Part shown: in pieces, positions 46,845 to 56,781 of the stretch
How positions within the stretch are numbered: the stretch's first letter is position 1
Layout: every line of letters begins with the position of its first letter
Source: Thalassia testudinum
Lineage: Eukaryota; Streptophyta; Magnoliopsida; Alismatales; Hydrocharitaceae
Length of the DNA: 64,000 nucleotides
Assembly: GCA_037157565.1 (NCBI GenBank)
Contig: JAZHRO010000013.1
Location: 76,873,501-76,937,500 of the forward strand
Reading direction: 5' to 3'
Notes under the pieces: model-generated
What the model saw: the letters and a program-made list of their open reading frames with translations, nothing else
Told to the model about the DNA's origin: nothing
Databases searched by the model: none
Translations under genes and position numbers: made by a program

Positions 46845-47056
46845 GAGGGAGACGACGTGTCTCCCTCGCCGGAGAATGGTCGGAATACGAACCCATACCG
46901 TCCGTGCGTTCGCACGGCCGGTATGGGGGGCTACAATGACCATGGGGGTGCTCCTGCGACGGCTGACGACGCAGGGCACCCCCGGTACACATGCCAGGTC
47001 CTCCACCTCACCCTGCGCGGCGCCATGCTCCGCGCAAGGTCGCCGGAGCATGGTGC
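46845..47056 (-). repeat. Hairpin array of the N1 3' LTR
   Basis: The same four hairpins as at 737-945 in reverse order, ending with GCGCCATGCTCCG/CGGAGCATGGTGC (13 pairs, one G-U). The third hairpin is CCCATACCG.CCGTGCG/CGCACGG.CGGTATGGG. Confidence 0.8.
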
Positions 47057-47746
47057 TGGCAGGGTTTTGCAGGAGGGACCTGTTTGCAAAGAACGAAGGA
47101 GAGTTAGGGGCCTAAATGCGAGGGTTCAAAAGTTGAGGGCCAAAGAGTAAATATATGAGGACCAAAGTGTAAAGTCGGTCAAGGAGGTTTCTTCTTAGGC
47201 TCAAGTTTTTATACATGACTAATTAGAACCTAAGGAATCTGATGGTAAATTTCATTTTCATATTAAACCTTGTTTGACCGGTCAATTTGCGTAAAGACCC
47301 AAATTAAGTTATTAATTGGGCATGGTTCTCAATGTAGGTCAAAATGGGTTCTAAAGGCCAAATTGAAGGTTCTAAACCCTAGAGATTATTTTTCTATGAA
47401 TTTTAGAGGGTTTATTCTATTTTTACTTTGCCTCGAACCTTGTGAATTGAAGTGGGTTGTTTTAGGGTTACAGATTATCATTTGGTTTCTTGGAAGTGCT
47501 GTAGCCCTTGCTAGATCATCTCATCCCACTTTTATTCTTATTAAGCTGTTTTGACCTGTGTTTGGGCCCTGAATTACCCTGTATGCAGATTATACTGGTA
47601 AAATTGCACTTTTACCCCTTATGACTGGTTTTCTTCTCAAACTCAGAATTCTCTGAGTTAAGCCTTTCCTTGAGATATGTAGGAGCTTTTATCCTTTGTA
47701 TTGGGTCAAAATGAGCTAGTTATGGCTCATGATGAGGTTCTCATCA

Positions 47747-49292
47747 TACCCCCATGCCTAGCTTTTGCTAGTCCCTTAGCAAAAAACTTAAGGTTTCAAC
47801 CCTTGTTCTAGACCATGAAGTTTTCAATGGTTTTAGATAAGTGCCTTTTTATTTGAGCATAGATTAGGTTAGAATGCTGACCATAGGCCTAAAAGATACT
47901 CTAGTACCAATCAAGATCCAAATCTGTCTAGCCTTAGCCTCAGTCTTTTAGCAAAGGTTTTTAAGGCCCGCAAGAACTAACCTAAGGTTTATTGGACTTC
48001 GTGGTTAAAGCACCCGTGCTTGAAATGATTTTAGCCCTGGCCCAGTTCGCAGTGCGTTTTGTAAGAGAGAGATAGAAAGTTTTTTTTTTCTGTTTGGAGA
48101 GTTTTTTCTCTCTTTTTCTTTTTAGTTCTAGCCTAGGATTAGCTTTTCAACACGGTCTGTATCAGATTCCTTGCTCCCATCATCAATCCTCAAGGGTTCC
48201 TGGCGATCGATGCTTCGAGATAGCACCGCCCATGGCAACCCCCGGAACCCTGGCTATTGAGATTTCGAGATAATCCCATCCATGGTATTCCGTGGCCGAA
48301 TCCAGACCCTGGCAATTGACACTTCGAGATAATGCCATCCATGGAATCTGAACCAGCAGAGTGCTTACATGCCCCCCGTAGGATATGTAAATATCCTAAG
48401 AGACAAGCACCGAGAAGATGATATTTTGTTACGCATCTTCGAGGGGATTTTCCGCCTCTCCGCGCTGGGAACTCGTCCAAATCAACTTGTGTTGATCGGC
48501 CATTCCTATTCTAGGTGTTCTTTTCAGATTTTTGCGACGCTTCTGCGTGATTCTGATTTTTATGCTTACTGAACCAGGCTGTGTGTGAGATTAGGGTGCT
48601 TAGGTTACTGAGTCCCGTAAACCAAAAATTAGTTAACGAGGCCGAATACTCCCTAAGCCTTAGACCTAATACTTCAGCTTTTCATTTTCCTCAACCTCTT
48701 GAGGAGTGTCCAGATCTTAATGGGTACTAAGAGTCTATTCAAGAATGCCTAAGGTTTGCATTCTTACTAATCTTATTGTGCACTTTTCAGTTATTTTCTT
48801 GAATGAGGTCTAGAACTTAGGTTAATTCCTTAGTTCCTTACTAATGACTATCAACTTTTCTTATAATTTTGTGCTCCTTTTTCATTTTGTTTCTTCTCTC
48901 CTTCACAAAATTCTCCTCTTTTCCTCTTATTCTTTTTCGAAAATTTTTTTTTTAATTTTTATGGTATTTTTGGCCTATGTGAATTTTTTGTTTGAAACCT
49001 TTTCTTACGAGTTTTTGCACTTTCATACCCCCCCATGCCTAAGATTTGCAATGTCCTCATTGTAACCTAGGGGTTTTTATTCAACTAAGTTCATACATTA
49101 GGATAGCTGTTTTGATGAGTGAATGGGTCGGGGTGACTGTTGCGGACGATTTCTAATCTCAGATGCAAGCACCTGAGGTGGAGTCGGCTGTCCTAAAGTG
49201 TGAACTTCAAGTGCAAAAAGCTGTCAGAACAAGTTTCAGGTTTTCAAAGAGAATGACGGGCTGCCTCCCGTTGAGCGCTAAATTTGATGCCT
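47747..49292 (-). mobile_element. N1 3' noncoding region with two polypurine tracts
   Basis: The terminal tract (GGCATGGGGGTA on minus) at 47747-47758 abuts the 3' LTR. The central tract AGGCATGGGGGGGTATG lies at 49024-49040, preceded on the minus strand by AATGAGGACATTGCAAATCT. Directly after the ORF comes GCGCTCAACGGGAGGCAGCC, the phrase shared with E1, E2 and the end of the E3 polymerase region. Confidence 0.8.
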
Positions 49293-51155
49293 TCAGCCAA
49301 GCGGGAAATGCGATGGAGAGGGGATGGTCAAATCAGCAGAGTTTTGTAAGACAAGCACCTTGATTAAGAGCCTGGTTGGTCCAACCAGGTGCTTGTTTAG
49401 ATCAACAGGCTGATGATGCAGCCCAAACCCAATCAATCTGGTGGGTTGATAGATGTGGATAAAAAGGTGTGGAGCCCACCAGAAATTATGAAGCTCAGAT
49501 GGATGTGGAAGTGTAAACGCAGGGTTTGGCTGTGCCGAATCAGCCTGGTCAGAGTAGGGACCCGTAGGATAATCAGTGGTTGATGCAGGAACCCTACAGG
49601 GGTGATCAGAGAATGATAGAGCATGGTATGTAGTCTGATCAATGTTCGAAACCCGATGTGGAAATGCAATCGGCTCGGTGAGAGGTGAATCAGCATAGAA
49701 ATTGAGTCCGGTTGCGGGTCGGGGTTTGGGAGAGGTTTTGATCCGTTCTGTGTGTGCGGATGAGGTGGCCATTGTGTATGAGGGCTCTTCTAGAAACAGA
49801 TGATAGGTGATTTTCTGTAGAGAGTCCTCTGGGTAGCTATCAAATGCCGGAAGAGTGTTTGTAGGATGAAAGAAATCGGATTCGAGAAAAAATTTGGATT
49901 CTTGGTTGCAATCACTCTTGGCATTTTCTGTTTTTGGTTCCTGAGGATCGAAAAGGAATGATTCTGTGTTATCAGTGATCTCGGGAATCAGGACCTCAGA
50001 GTCAGAGTCAGAGTCAGAGTCATGTGAACTGAGGTCGTAGATAGGCCTGGCGTGTTCAGGAAGGGGAATCTCTCCGCAATTATAGTCAGATCTGAAATTG
50101 TCGGAGAGTTGGCGAAAATGATCATGAATTCCACCACAGCAGAAATCATCAGATGTGGAATCAGCAGCCTGATTGGGTTCTAGCCTATATATCACTTCTG
50201 GGCTCAAAAAGATGTTCTGTTCAAGCTCTAAGCTGGTAGGATAGACCCCATTAAAACCTTGCTCATCCAACTCCTCAGTTTCTGTATCATAAATTGGCAT
50301 GTTTTCTGAGAAATCGATCAGATTTCCTGAGGATGTTGGAGAGGGATACTCATTAAATAGAGGCCCGGAATCATATCCTGTAAAAATTTGATCTTCCTCA
50401 TAAAGGGCCTCATAATCTTCCCAATAAGTTTCAGATCTAGGTTCTAGGCTTAGGATGTGGGTAGAATTATTAGAACCTAAGTCCGAATAACCTTCGAGGG
50501 TCACCTTATCAAAACAAGGGGTGGAATTTATACCCTCCAGAGGTTCAATTCTAATCTTGTTATTGCAGGAGTCTTGAAGTTCTAAGCTTGGTGATTCATG
50601 GCCTAGGGTTGGCTCAGCATTGTGTTCTCCTGCAATATCCCAACCTAATTCAACATTGTCTTCTATCTGGGTTGGGATTTTACAACCACTTTGTGCCTCA
50701 ATCCCGGGATCTGGGAAACTGAATGGTTCCTTGATACTGTTCCAAGATGGTTCATCCTCTGTTTCTGGTATATACGGGTATTTCCGGTTGATAATTTGTT
50801 CTACTGATTTCATCATTTCTACCCGTTTTATAAGGGCATCTTGGTGTTGTTCCCAAAGTACAGGATTTGTCAAGCATTGAAGGTATTCAGATTGGTGTAA
50901 TTTTTCCATCTCAATGTATCCTGTCATGAGCATATCTCGGGTTGATCCTTTTGAAATTCCAGTTAATAGAATTTGGGCACAGTTTATGATGAAGGATGTG
51001 GTTGTTGGGACATCAACCTGAATATCTCCTATTGGTGTTGAGGTTTTTTCTTCTTTTTCATAGAATCTTATGGCATCCTCGATCATTTTATCTTTCATAG
51101 ATCTCCGATATTTAGGTTTCTTGAATGGTAGTCTTGCTAGGTAATTAGGCTGCAT
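49293..51155 (-). CDS. Uncharacterised 620-residue retrotransposon protein, intact
   Basis: This is the only open ORF of N1. I choose the ATG at 51155 because MQP(N/D) is also the first Met in E1 and E2; the frame is open 12 codons further upstream without another ATG. Residues 1-150 are mixed basic/acidic and conserved (SMKDKMIEDAIRFYEKEEK; STRDMLMTGYIEMEKLHQSE; LTNPVLWEQHQDAL; YPYIPETEDEPSWNSIKEP). The middle is acidic, Ser/Pro-rich and probably disordered, with DSDSDSDSE near residue 380. Residues 559-620 form a strongly conserved end (WWAPHLFIHIYQPTRLIGF; DLNKHLVGPTRLLIKVLVLQ). No CCHC knuckle, protease or polymerase motif and no clear signal peptide is seen. It occupies the gag position, so a structural or RNA-binding role is possible but not shown. 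Confidence 0.85.
   Translation of the reverse strand: MQPNYLARLPFKKPKYRRSMKDKMIEDAIRFYEKEEKTSTPIGDIQVDVPTTTSFIINCAQILLTGISKGSTRDMLMTGYIEMEKLHQSEYLQCLTNPVLWEQHQDALIKRVEMMKSVEQIINRKYPYIPETEDEPSWNSIKEPFSFPDPGIEAQSGCKIPTQIEDNVELGWDIAGEHNAEPTLGHESPSLELQDSCNNKIRIEPLEGINSTPCFDKVTLEGYSDLGSNNSTHILSLEPRSETYWEDYEALYEEDQIFTGYDSGPLFNEYPSPTSSGNLIDFSENMPIYDTETEELDEQGFNGVYPTSLELEQNIFLSPEVIYRLEPNQAADSTSDDFCCGGIHDHFRQLSDNFRSDYNCGEIPLPEHARPIYDLSSHDSDSDSDSEVLIPEITDNTESFLFDPQEPKTENAKSDCNQESKFFLESDFFHPTNTLPAFDSYPEDSLQKITYHLFLEEPSYTMATSSAHTERIKTSPKPRPATGLNFYADSPLTEPIAFPHRVSNIDQTTYHALSFSDHPCRVPASTTDYPTGPYSDQADSAQPNPAFTLPHPSELHNFWWAPHLFIHIYQPTRLIGFGLHHQPVDLNKHLVGPTRLLIKVLVLQNSADLTIPSPSHFPLG
49362..49387. repeat. Hairpin inside the ORF, over the GPTRLL codons
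   Basis: CCTGGTTGG and CCAACCAGG form a perfect 9-bp inverted repeat around one base, nested within an outer AAGCACCT/AGGTGCTT pair. E2 (about 21890-21925) and E1 (about 29845-29870) have the corresponding structure with small changes. It could act in the RNA, or simply reflect codon constraint. Confidence 0.5.
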
Positions 51156-52220
51156 AATTGGATCAGGTGGTGGAATCAAAGTTTGAATCAAGATGGAAGA
51201 AGGGGATTTTGTTCAGAATCAGAGGAAAGAGGGGCTATGTGAATGATTTCTGCAAAAACAAAGGAGCCGAGGCTTAGCCTCGGGAAGAGTGAATTTCTAT
51301 AGGAGGTTTCCAGGACCTCCTGAAAAATACTGAAGGGCTGGATGAGATAAGCAGGTGCTGGACCCAATCAAGACACCCAAAAATTGTTGGGTGACTATAG
51401 AGGTTCGGGGCAGATGGACCCCTTGATCAGAAAGATCGTCCACCTGAGAATTACCTGGGCAGCCAGAGAGGGAGAGTCCCGCGAAGACCCCTACACGGTA
51501 GAGCGTCCCCACGGGTTACAGGGTTTCCCCCACCCGACCTCTCTTGTCACTGCAGTTCCAGGTAGACCAGAATGGGGATCTTGACCTCTTAAGTCTACCA
51601 ATTTTAAGATCAGGGTGCTTAAGGTTTCACTTGAACTTTTAGTCTTTTTAAGTGCAAAGAGTGACCTAATTTAAGGTTGGTTAACCCAAAGGGGTCAACT
51701 TTACCTCTTGTTTTCTTTGAGAGCTTTTTGGGTCCTGTCTTTTAGGGTTCAAGTGTTTAGAGAGAGCCAATTGTTTTAGATTTTCTTTGAATAGGTATTT
51801 TCAGACAAGGGCTTGGGCACACTTCATTTGGTTTTCTCAATTCTTGCTTAAGGAGTGTGTCTCTAAATCCCTAGTGTTGGATCCTAGGTTGGCTCTACTT
51901 GGTCCAGTTAATTCTTTGTTGGGTAATTAGGGCTCAAGCAAGAATGTGTTAGCCCTTAAATACCCTTAATAGTGTGCAGAAATAATGAGTTGAAAACATG
52001 CAACTTTTATGGTTACTAAATATGGAAGACAGGTTAGCCCTATATTGCTTGTTCTTTTCTTTTCTTCCTCTTTAGAGCTTAGGGGTTAATAGTGAGAGGA
52101 AAAATTTACCTGTCTTTGGTGTGGTTGCTTGTCTTCTTGCGTTCTTGTAGCTGCACAAAAGAGAGGAGATTATCAGAAATAAAAAAGTACAGGAATGTTT
52201 ACCTCTAGAATAGCCGTTGC
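51156..52220 (-). other. N1 untranslated leader with shared block and acceptor-like site
   Basis: On the minus strand a splice-acceptor-like TCTCTTTTGTGCAG lies at about 52151-52164, followed 550-800 bp later by the shared block (51360-51606) with CACCCAAaaattgTTGGGTG. The block is matched in E1, E2 and E3 at similar distance from the ORF or protease. Its conservation in noncoding sequence suggests a cis signal, for example for packaging or dimerisation of the RNA. Confidence 0.6.
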
Positions 52221-52238
52221 TCCCCGGCAACGGCGCCA
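52221..52238 (-). other. N1 primer-binding site, perfect tRNA-Asp complement
   Basis: On the minus strand TGGCGCCGTTGCCGGGGA lies five bases inside the 5' LTR. It is the exact complement of the 3' end (including CCA) of plant tRNA-Asp(GTC), the primer known for Athila-like elements. Confidence 0.95.
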
Positions 52239-54034
52239 AATAATGAAGAACGTCGGTTGTGTTATAACGTTGTAGTAAAGCCGGTTGTTACCAACGTTTC
52301 ATATAAAATTTTTTTACTCGGAAAAATAAAAGAGTTCCCGAGGTCGAACTCAGGGAGCAAGTTGTATTCTAGAGATATACAAGTTCTATTACAAAAATAA
52401 AGAGAGAGAGAGAGAGATGAAAATTTGGCTTCTTCTTCTTTTCTTCTTTCTTCCTCTTTGTCTTTGGTTCTTCCTGTTCTTCTTCTTCTTCTTCTTCTTC
52501 TTCTTCTGCTTTCTTCAGATCTTCCCCTCGTGCTCTTCTTCTTCTGTTCTTCCTTGTTTCCTTTCTTTCTCTTTCTTCAGATCGTCTTCTTCTTTTCTTG
52601 CTTCTTGCTTCTCTTCATTTCTTCTTCTGCAATCGTGGTGCTTCTGCCTTCGGCTACTAAGTCTCCCTTCCTTCTTCTTCAGCCTGCCTTCTGTGTTGCT
52701 CTGGCTGCTGACTGTCCGTCGTCTGGCCCGGTGCTTCGACGACTTAACTGAGCAGTTGCTACAGTGCAGCTGCTTCTTCTTCTTTGGCCTGCACACTTCA
52801 GAGTTTTTTTTTCGTCAAGAGGCAAAAACCTACTCTACCCCCTTCCCCCGCGTATCTCTCTCTCTGAAATCACTCTTCGGAAGCTCTCCCAGAGCGCTAT
52901 CGGGTAATCGGGTTCGGGTCAGGCCCGGGTCCAGGCCCACCGGCGTGCGTGGTGGGCGAGGAGTGCAGGTCAGTCTAATCGGGTCGGGCCAGGTCCGCGG
53001 AGCGTGGTCACGGACGAGGCCGAGTCGGGTCGGGTCGGGTGAGAGGGACCTCACCCCGTGGTAACTGAGGCAAACAGATGGTGGCACTTTTGCAATTTAT
53101 GTGGGTGTGTGGCTTCAGAAACTCCCGAGGTGGGACTATCCGCGCACCCCTTTTCTCTCACGCCTGCAGCAGGGATGGTGCTTCCAATTGCAACAGCTGT
53201 TGAGGCGCGCAACTCCAATTGAGGGCCAGGGTGTGTGCGCAAGACTCTTTCGCGCTGGCCGTGGCTCTTCAACCTGGGATATCTAGGCTTGGAGCAACCT
53301 CGAGCAAGCTTCGAGCTTCCTCGCCAATGGCGGTCAAGGCCTGGAACCTGAAATCAATAGAACGGCCTCTCGGCCAAATCAGACAGGCGGGGGACCTTCG
53401 CCGTGGCACGGCGAAGGTGGTCAGGGGGTCTGCAGGGGGCGAGATGGAGCTAACAGGTCGTCCTAGGTCAAACTGGGAGCGAAGGAGTGGGTGTGTTCGG
53501 TGGATCTGCAGAGGGTGTTTGGTGGGAAGTGGAGGGGCGGAAGAGGATCAGGGTGAGGAGGCGGAGGTTCTGCGGTGGTCGGCGAGCCGTGTGGGTCGCT
53601 GAGGTGATGGGAGCGGCTCGCCGGAGGGTGGTCGGAGGCGGAGAGGATGAGGGTGAACAGGGTCGGTAGAGGGCTTAATTGACTAAATCGAAAGCGGGGA
53701 AAGAAAGAGGAGGAGAAGGGGAGTAGGTCTAACTTAACTGCAGGGACGAAGGGGGAGGAACAGGGCGACAGTCGTATCGACTGTCGCCGGAGAAGACGAT
53801 GCCCAGTGGGGGAAGGACGGCGGTGACGACGGGGCAGAGGCAGCGCGCGCCGGTATTGCGCGACGCAGGAAGAGCAGGGGAAGAGGTCTCTGCTGCTGGT
53901 ATTGCGGCAGAGCGAAGAGGAGGAGGAAGGAGAACCGCCGGAGCTGGTGGGCGTCTGCCGGAGTGAGAAGAGAGGAAAGTTGGGGGTTTTCTCCGTCAGA
54001 TCCGAGCTCCTTTGGTCGGTGGAGCGGCGGGGGG

Positions 54035-54042
54035 TATTTATA
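54035..54042 (-). promoter_or_regulatory. TATA box driving N1
   Basis: Minus-strand TATAAATA, 24 bp after the last hairpin of the array. The transcript would start near 54005 and read leftwards through the primer-binding site into the ORF. Confidence 0.75.
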
Positions 54043-54065
54043 GGGTTGAAGCAGGGAGGAAGGCG

Positions 54066-54277
54066 GAGGGAGACGACGTGTCTCCCTCGCCGGAGAATGG
54101 TCGGAATACGAACCCATACCGTCCGTGCGTTCGCACGGCCGGTATGGGGGGCTACAATGACCATGGGGGTGCTCCTGCGACGGCTGACGACGCAGGGCAC
54201 CCCCGGTACACATGCCAGGTCCTCCACCTCACCCTGCGCGGCGCCATGCTCCGCGCAAGGTCGCCGGAGCATGGTGC
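54066..54277 (-). repeat. Hairpin array of the N1 5' LTR
   Basis: GAGGGAGAC/GTCTCCCTC at 54066-54088, then three further hairpins ending with 54241-54277. It is identical to the array in the 3' LTR. Confidence 0.8.
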
Positions 54278-55099
54278 TGGCAGGGTTTTGCAGGAGGGAC
54301 CTGTTTGCAAAGAACGAAGGAGAGTTAGGGGCCTAAATGCGAGGGTTCAAAAGTTGAGGGCCAAAGAGTAAATATATGAGGACCAAAGTGTAAAGTCGGT
54401 CAAGGAGGTTTCTTCTTAGGCTCAAGTTTTTATACATGACTAATTAGAACCTAAGGAATCTGATGGTAAATTTCATTTTCATATTAAACCTTGTTTGACC
54501 GGTCAATTTGCGTAAAGACCCAAATTAAGTTATTAATTGGGCATGGTTCTCAATGTAGGTCAAAATGGGTTCTAAAGGCCAAATTGAAGGTTCTAAACCC
54601 TAGAGATTATTTTTCTATGAATTTTAGAGGGTTTATTCTATTTTTACTTTGCCTCGAACCTTGTGAATTGAAGTGGGTTGTTTTAGGGTTACAGATTATC
54701 ATTTGGTTTCTTGGAAGTGCTGTAGCCCTTGCTAGATCATCTCATCCCACTTTTATTCTTATTAAGCTGTTTTGACCTGTGTTTGGGCCCTGAATTACCC
54801 TGTATGCAGATTATACTGGTAAAATTGCACTTTTACCCCTTATGACTGGTTTTCTTCTCAAACTCAGAATTCTCTGAGTTAAGCCTTTCCTTGAGATATG
54901 TAGGAGCTTTTATCCTTTGTATTGGGTCAAAATGAGCTAGTTATGGCTCATGATGAGGTTCTCATCACATAACATGGATCATCTTGCATTTAAATTAGTT
55001 TGAATAAAATGGAGGCTAATTGTCTCCTTTTATGTTCAGGGACAGGGCAAACTTTTTATCGGGGCCTCGGATCGAAGATCCAACCGTACAGATGTGATC

Positions 55100-55138
55100 A
55101 GGGTGACGATTGGAGTCCAACAACTCCAAGATCACCCT
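55100..55138. repeat. Nested hairpin (AGGGTGA/TCACCCT with inner TGGAGT/ACTCCA)
   Basis: Two coaxial stems of 7 and 6 bp are separated by a small internal loop. It lies in the U3-like part of the composite. Confidence 0.6.
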
Positions 55139-55882
55139 AATCAGACATCTGTAGCATCATATAGAGATCGGGCAACCCTAAAAGATCAAGGGCCAACATG
55201 GTGTGAATCCGCACTTCAAACGACAAATCCAATCGCACGGATGGATTCGGATCGACGATCGCATCCTAACAGTGTGAAAATCGACTTAATCCGATAACTG
55301 TCGCACCATCTACATCATCCAGAAAATTCTGCCAAGATGGCACCACGTGGTGCCATCTCAGCTACCCAATCGGCAGCTACACCCGCCGTGCCCTCTCTTC
55401 TTCGACGATTCTCCGAAGTTGGATGCGCATCCAACGGCTGTGGATGCACACGCACGAATTGTAAGCGCGACACAAACACGCTTGTAGTGCGTTGGTCGAA
55501 CGCGCTTTCGTGAAGCGCAGGCGAGCGTTCGAGTCGCGAGGAGCGGGTGCAGGCGAACAGGCGCGAGGAGCGTTGGATCGTCATCGGTCAACTGCGGACG
55601 CTCAATCCAGCCCACACGCTATCGCAAGCCCGCGAGTGACGCACCATCAGAAGCGGGCATTGCGCACAGAGGAGGTGCGGCAAGGAGCGCTCTCAGCCGT
55701 TCAATCTCACGATCGAACGACCGAGATTTAGAGGATGTGAGCATGGGTTGCATGCATAGAAGGCGAGCAGGTGGTGCACGTCGCCCACGATGGGGCTTTA
55801 GCAATGATTTTATCCATCACTAAAGACCCCTTATTTAATGTTTTGAGATTAAAAAGACCAAATTGCCCTTATTCCTTGAAAC

Positions 55883-55890
55883 TATAAAAG
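55883..55890 (+). promoter_or_regulatory. TATA box in the composite LTR region
   Basis: TATAAAAG in GAAACTATAAAAGAAGACCCC, followed by a C/T-rich leader (CTTCTTTCTCTTCTCTCCC), like the other LTR promoters. Confidence 0.55.
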
Positions 55891-56558
55891 AAGACCCCCT
55901 CCATACGAAATTCTCATCCCTTCTTTCTCTTCTCTCCCTCTCCAAAGCTCAAGAGAAGCTTGTCCCACACCCAGGATGCTTCTGAAGAGATAAAGTCAAA
56001 TTTTCATCCCCCTTTCGGAAGTGGATCCCGCGATGACGACAACGTGCTGCCCGGTTCTCGTTCTTCCTGCTTTGTCCTCCTTTGTCCTACTCCGTTCCCT
56101 GTCTTCTAGGCGTCATCCCGTCCGACTCGTCCTCCAAGCGACCGTCGAGGAGGATAATTCTCTCTCCATTCTTTTTAATGCTTTCTAGAGTAGATTTACT
56201 ACTTTCTAATGTAATCGTTTTCTGCTTTCTAGCCGTAATGTTTAGTTTAACGAACAATCCCTTTGATAATGAATTCCATGTTCATTCTACATCTCTTTTT
56301 TATTTTTGTTTGTAATATTCTCTCTCTCTTTCTCTTCTATTTAGTGTAAATAGATAGATAGTTTCTAGTCAATTAATTTACTTCGTGACAAATAAAATAA
56401 ACACATATTTTTAAATCAAACATCCGCCTCCCTGAGTTCAACCCAGGATTTCTATTCCGGTATAAATTTTATTTGTTGAACATGAGTTCTTCGCTTTCAA
56501 ACTAAAACGATAGGTTTTTCAAAACCAAAGATGTTAGCGTAGTAACTCGCAGCTTCAA

Positions 56559-56781
56559 CAAGGGGATACTCTGTCCCCTTGGTGCCTTCCCCTCTTCTCT
56601 TCTCTCTTGTGCCCATGCCAGCCAAGGAAAGAAGCCAGGCATTAGAGGACAACCTAGGGTACACACCAACCCTAGGAAGTGGAGGATTTAAGGGTGGTAC
56701 ACTACCACCCTTGGAGGAGGAATCAAAGGTGGTCCACACCACCTTAGGAGGAGCCTTTGAAGGTGGAAATCCATCCACCTT
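56559..56781 (+). repeat. Array of five short hairpins with co-varying arms
   Basis: CAAGGGGA/TCCCCTTG (56559-56581), CCTAGGGT/ACCCTAGG (56653-56676), AAGGGTGGTA/TACCACCCTT (56690-56712), AAGGTGGT/ACCACCTT (56726-56745) and AAGGTGGA/TCCACCTT (56760-56781). The last three are units of an imperfect tandem repeat of about 35 bp, each followed by GGAGGA. Their arms differ in ways that keep pairing. Confidence 0.85.

Larger units (their letters stand above)
45024..47746 (-). mobile_element. N1 3' LTR
   Basis: In minus orientation TGATGAGAACC to GACGTTCTTCA. The parts mirror the LTR at 46: terminal palindrome 47730-47746, hairpin array 46845-47056, TATAAATA 46814-46821, leader hairpin 46543-46567, CTT-rich stretch near 45200-45300. 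The open frames of 214 and 269 codons are simple-sequence or GC-rich noncoding sequence and are matched in the other LTR only because the LTRs are copies. Confidence 0.97.
45024..54967 (-). mobile_element. N1: intact, very young ORF-only LTR retrotransposon, TSD CATAA
   Basis: Both ends are flanked by CATAA (45019-45023 and 54968-54972). The 2723- and 2724-bp LTRs differ, as far as I can compare them, by one G/A substitution (46646 versus 53867), one AG unit and one CTT unit. Minus-strand order: 5' LTR 54967-52244, perfect tRNA-Asp primer site, leader, 620-codon ORF (51155-49293), central and terminal polypurine tracts, 3' LTR 47746-45024. Nothing resembling protease, reverse transcriptase, RNase H or integrase is encoded, so movement needs proteins from elsewhere. 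The near-identity of the LTRs shows insertion in the recent past. Confidence 0.97.
52244..54967 (-). mobile_element. N1 5' LTR
   Basis: It is the functional promoter copy, next to the primer-binding site. It has the same parts as the 3' LTR: palindrome 54951-54967, hairpin array 54066-54277, TATA box 54035-54042, leader hairpin 53764-53788. The single substitution against the 3' LTR (A at 53867) changes a CpG, as expected from deamination of methylated C. Confidence 0.97.

Noticed and set aside
46242..47051. A 269-codon minus-strand frame repeated at 53463-54272
   Set aside because: It crosses the hairpin array, TATA box and leader of the LTR. The related LTRs at 46 and 10979 do not keep the frame.
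52221..52238. Part of a tRNA-Asp gene
   Set aside because: Only the 18 bases complementary to the tRNA 3' end are present, next to an LTR, with no cloverleaf sequence beyond.
45024..54967. The two 2.7-kb near-identical blocks as a segmental duplication or assembly artefact
   Set aside because: TG...CA ends, a CATAA duplication, a perfect primer-binding site and a polypurine tract show that they are LTRs of one element. An assembly problem would not create these.
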